Assembly: GCA_018401955.1 (NCBI GenBank)
Contig: JAGYJT010000011.1
Coordinates: forward strand, 20,097 to 84,096
Length of the DNA: 64,000 nucleotides
Source of the DNA: Chitinophagales bacterium
GTDB lineage: Bacteria > Bacteroidota > Bacteroidia > Chitinophagales > CAIOSU01
Reading direction: 5' to 3'
Shown: piece after piece, positions 60,474-64,000 of the stretch
Numbering within the stretch: the stretch's first letter is position 1
How the letters are laid out: the number at the start of each line of letters is the position of its first letter
Notes under the pieces: model-generated
What the model saw: only the letters and a program-made list of their open reading frames with translations
Told to the model about the DNA's origin: nothing
The model's database searches: none
Made by a program: the position numbers and the translations under genes

Positions 60474-63293
60474 ATGAAGGCAGCAATTATAGCGAGCGAA
60501 AAGCAATGGTGGGTAGTGGCCCTGGTAATGGGTTTATTTGCATTTGCATTGTACGCCAATACCATTGGCAATGATTATGCCATGGACGATGAATTGGTTA
60601 CCCTAAACCATCCACTTACTTCTAGGGGTGTGGAGGCTATACCCGATATTTTTAATTCTTATTACTTTGATAATAACATTGGGAACTACTACGAGTATCG
60701 GCCAATTGTACTTACCAGCTTTGCAATCGAGCACAGTATATTTGGCGACAATCCGCATGTCAGTCACACTATTAACGCGCTGCTCTATGGCCTTACTTGC
60801 CTAGTGCTATTTTTTGTTATTCGTTCTTTTAAGCCCGATGTAAATTACCTTTTCCCAGCTTTGGCTACCATGCTATTTGCTGCCCACCCCTTGCATACAG
60901 AGGTGGTGGCCAGTATTAAAAACAGAGACGAGATATTCAGTTTCTTGTTTGGTATTACTTCATTGTTTTGGGCGCTTAAATTTGCGCGCAATGGTAGTTT
61001 AAAAGATTATGTGCTCTTTATCCTGTTTATTGTTTTGTCTGTTTTGTCAAAGCGTTCGGTGCTGAGCTACACACTAATTATACCTCTAGCAGCTTGCTGG
61101 TTTTCTCAAGTGGGTTTAGTAAGGCTGCTTTCGCTATCATTTCCTTTAATGATGGTAGCAATGTTCTTTTCGCCTATCTACGAAGACAATGTTAACGCGC
61201 TTATCTCTGCCGCCATTATTGCTTTCCCATTAGTTATTTGGACAACAAAGAACCTATTAATCAATGGGTTCTCTCCATTTGCTGCATCATTTGCAACGTC
61301 CTTAAAAGTCATTATTGGTCATACGGAAAACACAGAAAATTCAGCCACGGTGGCCAAAGCAGGCAGCTTAGGTTGGCTATCGATTGTTGCGTTAGCCATG
61401 CTCACATTTGGTGCTTTTGCAGCCATATATATTGATGTGCGGGTGCTCGTTTTCATAAGTCTTGGTTTGCTGCTGGTGGCTACCTTCTTGTTAAAGCTTG
61501 AGAATAAAAGCTACCCTGTTTTGCTTATTCTATTAATCCTTGGTGTACTTGCGGGCATCTTTGATTTTAAGTTGATTACTTACATAATTACGGGCATTTT
61601 GTTTGCTGGGCTGTTTTTTGGCGGCCTGCCTTCTTACGGCAGAGTATTGGCGCCAGTTTTTGGGGTGTTTGTAAGTGCAACATACTTGTTTAGTACCAAA
61701 TATTTAGGTGATAGCTTTATCGATTTGGTTATAATTGCTGCGCTTATTGTTGCGCAAAATTTCATCAAGCAAAAGCGTATTATTCCAATTTTACTGGTAT
61801 TGATAGGCACAATGAAGCTTATATTAGAACCTCAATACCAAGTGATTTGGTTAATGAACTATCTAGGTGCTATCTATCTGTTCATCGAATCAAAAGTTAA
61901 ACGTCCCTTGGCGCTCTATACCGGGTTCGCTGTTTTAGGTATTGCGGTTTTGTTTGCGCTTACGGTTTACCCGTTGCAACCCAAAAACCCGGTGTACGAA
62001 AAAAACCTTGGTAATTATTACAAGCAGCTTCCTGACCCTTATGGAGACGGTGCGAAAAACGCAATGGATATTGTGCCTGGTGCTGGCAGGGAGGTGGATT
62101 TTATCGAAAACCCGTTGGTTAAAGAAAAATCTACGGCCAAGAGGGTAGCGACGGCATCAAAGGTAATGGGCTATTATACGTACCTAATGGTTGCTCCGGT
62201 CCAATTACGTTTTTATTATGGCTTTAATGAGATTACGATAGTTAACATATCAAACCCCATTGCTATAATTTGCATAGCAACATACTTGGCCTTGCTTGTA
62301 CTTGCATTTTGGCTATATAAGCGAGATGCAATTATGAGTTTCGCTTTGCTTTATTTGTTAATTGGCTTACTGTTTATATCCAATCTAGGGGTGCTGCTCA
62401 CGGGTATCGTAGGCGAAAGGTTGGCTTTCGGCGCTTCGCTAGGTTTTTGCTTGATATTGGCATGGGGCTTAATAAGGCTTTTCAAAATTGATGTTCAGAG
62501 TGCGGTCAATTTAAAACAGTTAAAACCGGCATTTCTCGGCATAGCATTGGTGGTATTGTGCCTGTACTCAGTGCGCACCGTTGTGCGCAACACCAATTGG
62601 AAAGATAAGTTAACACTGTACACGCACGATGCAAAAATATCGCCCAACTCTGCTAAAGTGCAACAAATGCTAGGTAATGAGTATTTGAATATGGGTATTC
62701 GTGATGCGGTGAACCAAGCAAAATACTTTGCTTTAGCCGAAACTTACTTAAAAAAATCATTGGAGGTTGCTCCAGAGTTCCACTCTGCGTTACTTGATTT
62801 GGGCCACATGTATAGCTTAAAAGAGGACTGTAAAAATGCCATAGTTTACTTAGAACGTTTTATAGCCGTTTCGCCACCGCCGCCGTTGGTAGTGTTCCAT
62901 TATGCTATTTGCCTTGACTTTGAGGGCAGATATAAAGAGGCACTAGAATATTATGAAAGATATGTAAATGCCGACCCCTACTACCCAGCAGGGTATTCAA
63001 ACCTTAGTTTTTTGCACTTTAGGTTAGGCAATTTTGAGCAAGCCTTAAGTGTAAGTAAAAAGGCTATTGAGATGATTCCTAACAGCCCAGACCCTTACAT
63101 TAACGTGGGTAATGTTTATTTGGAGCTTAATATGCCAGCCGAATCGATACCATATTTCGAAAAAGCTTACACTATTAGCCCGAATGATAGAAATGTGGTG
63201 CTGCAATTGTGGGATTTGCATACCCAAATTGGGGACCCGCAGCGAGGCGAAATGTTTAAGAATAAGGCAATTCAGCTAGGGCATAAGTTTTAA
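60474..63293 (+). CDS. TMTC-like GT-C membrane glycosyltransferase with TPR repeats
   Basis: A 939-aa protein. About twelve or more transmembrane helices cover residues 12-710. The first loop carries Y-A-M-D-D-E near 38-43, in the place of the catalytic acidic motif of GT-C enzymes, and Y-R-P-I-V-L-T-S-F near 77-85, the hallmark of TMTC/DUF1736 proteins. The C-terminus (about 720-930) holds at least four TPR units (A-L-E-Y-Y-E-R-Y, Y-S-N-L-S, Y-I-N-V-G-N-V-Y). Animal TMTC proteins are O-mannosyltransferases. The bacterial substrate is unknown; transfer of the island's sugar from a lipid carrier to exported proteins is a plausible inference. Confidence 0.85.
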   Translation: MKAAIIASEKQWWVVALVMGLFAFALYANTIGNDYAMDDELVTLNHPLTSRGVEAIPDIFNSYYFDNNIGNYYEYRPIVLTSFAIEHSIFGDNPHVSHTINALLYGLTCLVLFFVIRSFKPDVNYLFPALATMLFAAHPLHTEVVASIKNRDEIFSFLFGITSLFWALKFARNGSLKDYVLFILFIVLSVLSKRSVLSYTLIIPLAACWFSQVGLVRLLSLSFPLMMVAMFFSPIYEDNVNALISAAIIAFPLVIWTTKNLLINGFSPFAASFATSLKVIIGHTENTENSATVAKAGSLGWLSIVALAMLTFGAFAAIYIDVRVLVFISLGLLLVATFLLKLENKSYPVLLILLILGVLAGIFDFKLITYIITGILFAGLFFGGLPSYGRVLAPVFGVFVSATYLFSTKYLGDSFIDLVIIAALIVAQNFIKQKRIIPILLVLIGTMKLILEPQYQVIWLMNYLGAIYLFIESKVKRPLALYTGFAVLGIAVLFALTVYPLQPKNPVYEKNLGNYYKQLPDPYGDGAKNAMDIVPGAGREVDFIENPLVKEKSTAKRVATASKVMGYYTYLMVAPVQLRFYYGFNEITIVNISNPIAIICIATYLALLVLAFWLYKRDAIMSFALLYLLIGLLFISNLGVLLTGIVGERLAFGASLGFCLILAWGLIRLFKIDVQSAVNLKQLKPAFLGIALVVLCLYSVRTVVRNTNWKDKLTLYTHDAKISPNSAKVQQMLGNEYLNMGIRDAVNQAKYFALAETYLKKSLEVAPEFHSALLDLGHMYSLKEDCKNAIVYLERFIAVSPPPPLVVFHYAICLDFEGRYKEALEYYERYVNADPYYPAGYSNLSFLHFRLGNFEQALSVSKKAIEMIPNSPDPYINVGNVYLELNMPAESIPYFEKAYTISPNDRNVVLQLWDLHTQIGDPQRGEMFKNKAIQLGHKF

Positions 63294-63361
63294 ACTGCTC
63301 TGCATCATTATTTTATGCTAAGGTCTCATGCAACCTTACGCCGCTGGATTACATCTTAAAG

Positions 63362-63389
63362 TTGTTAGTAATAAAGTATGGTAACTTTG
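63362..63389 (+). promoter_or_regulatory. promoter 17 nt before a terminator hairpin
   Basis: TTG (63362-63364), a 17-nt spacer and TAACTTTG (63382-63389) form a good Bacteroidota promoter. The start point would be near 63395, ten bases before the hairpin at 63406. This is the only notable content, with the terminator, in the 63294-63623 gap. Confidence 0.55.
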
Positions 63390-63405
63390 CTAGTCTTTTT
63401 AATCA

Positions 63406-63445
63406 GGAAAGGTTGCCCATTACACGCGGGCAGCCTTTCCTTTTT
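63406..63445 (+). terminator. intrinsic terminator (possible end of a short RNA)
   Basis: A 13-bp stem (63406-63418 with 63428-63440, one G-U pair) with a 9-nt loop is followed by T63441-63445. It is 112 nt after the TMTC-like stop, too far for a usual gene end, and begins only 16 nt after the -7 box at 63382-63389. The promoter and this hairpin would give an RNA of about 50 nt, or act to stop upstream transcripts. Confidence 0.75.
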
Positions 63446-63623
63446 ACTGTACATATACCTTACGCCCACCTCTTTATCAGCCCTACAAAGCTTACCTAGC
63501 TTTTGTTTAGTTTAATGTGTTTCACTTCGAGAGTCTATTATAATTGCTGGTTTGTCGATGGTTGTCGTCTATTAATACCAAATGCGTTAATTTAGGGCGA
63601 TAAAACCTAAACGTAGAAACGTT

Positions 63624-64000
63624 ATGAATAAACTATGCTTAATGATGGTAGCACTCATGTGTGCGGGTGGGCTGTATGCCCAACAAAAATTGCCATCAAA
63701 CTTTTTCTTTACCAAGCTAGAGAATGGCTTGGAAGTATTAGTGATTGAAGACAACTCAGTGCCTTTGGCAACCATCGAGATTTGTGTGCACAATGGAGCC
63801 TATACCGAAAGCCCAGAGTACGACGGTTTGTCGCACTTATATGAGCACATGTTTTTTAAGGCCAATAAAGACATTCCTTCGCAAGAGGAGTTTATGAAAC
63901 GGGTACAAGAGCTTGGTATCTCATTTAACGGAACCACCTCAAATGAGCGTGTAAACTACTTTATTACCCTAAGCAACCTGAAGCTTACCGAAGGTTTGGA
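63624..64000 (+). CDS. M16-family zinc peptidase, 3' end beyond window
   Basis: The first 125 residues of a secreted M16 peptidase. Start ATG 63624; signal peptide about 1-19 (L-Y-A-Q). The domain opens with L-E-N-G-L-E-V-L-V-I and has the inverted zinc motif H71-L-Y-E74-H75. The frame is open to the last base. Periplasmic M16 proteases (PqqL-like) degrade peptides; pairs of such genes often lie side by side in Bacteroidota, so a second copy may follow. Confidence 0.92.
   Translation, partial: MNKLCLMMVALMCAGGLYAQQKLPSNFFFTKLENGLEVLVIEDNSVPLATIEICVHNGAYTESPEYDGLSHLYEHMFFKANKDIPSQEEFMKRVQELGISFNGTTSNERVNYFITLSNLKLTEGL

Overview
The window reads as one stretch of a Bacteroidota chromosome, moderately AT-rich and densely coded. 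Support for this: promoters of the TTG-N17..20-TAnnTTTG type (best cases near 1179-1208, 13137-13166 and 63362-63389), very few Shine-Dalgarno sequences, many lipoproteins, a lipidated TamA-like protein (TamL) next to TamB, and the MoxR/DUF58/DUF4129/SpoIIM/RDD block typical of the phylum. Order and genus cannot be settled from sequence alone. I see no insertion sequence, prophage, CRISPR array or rRNA. The only RNA gene recognised is tRNA-Ser(UGA) at 9648-9732.

Layout. 1-7173 is a phosphothreonine signalling locus: two tandem FHA-transmembrane-trypsin proteins (the first cut by the window edge), a secreted protein of unknown function, a membrane PP2C phosphatase, a zinc-ribbon/FHA adaptor and a Ser/Thr kinase with a C-terminal FHA domain. 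7393-17848 holds housekeeping and redox genes: a semialdehyde dehydrogenase, an orphan response regulator, the tRNA, a PhoB-type two-component pair, a lipoprotein divergent from a type II sulfide:quinone oxidoreductase, an RhlE-like helicase with a structured leader, and a four-helix membrane protein beside a lipid-anchored cytochrome c. 18117-24929 carries an ABC exporter and envelope genes (L,D-transpeptidase, BrkB/YihY, M23 peptidase, lipoproteins). 25087-28470 is an ACP, ketoacyl synthase III, glycosyltransferase and acetyltransferase cassette. 28473-35760 is the MoxR block. 35857-40283 has a CAP protein, a carboxypeptidase-regulatory-like protein, a carotenoid-type FAD oxidoreductase, GTP cyclohydrolase I and a degenerate SDR. 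40285-47654 is tamL-tamB. 48416-63293 is a surface-glycan or glycolipid island: five glycosyltransferases, UbiA, an SGNH hydrolase, two radical SAM paralogs with an N-terminal SPASM/twitch-like cysteine domain, an asparagine synthase and a TMTC-like GT-C/TPR protein. The window ends inside an M16 peptidase gene.

The strongest candidate for a little-described system is the first locus. Its proteases put a phosphopeptide reader in the cytoplasm and a trypsin domain, by prediction, in the periplasm, next to a matching kinase, phosphatase and adaptor. This suggests phosphorylation-controlled proteolysis across the inner membrane. Other points of note: two genes whose best start is CTG in the same CCCTGAAA context, a short promoter-to-terminator unit at 63362-63445, an SDR lacking its catalytic Tyr, and a secreted protein built from a duplicated four-cysteine unit. 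Several starts below were moved from the longest open frame to positions supported by signal peptides, promoters or family N-termini; each case is stated.
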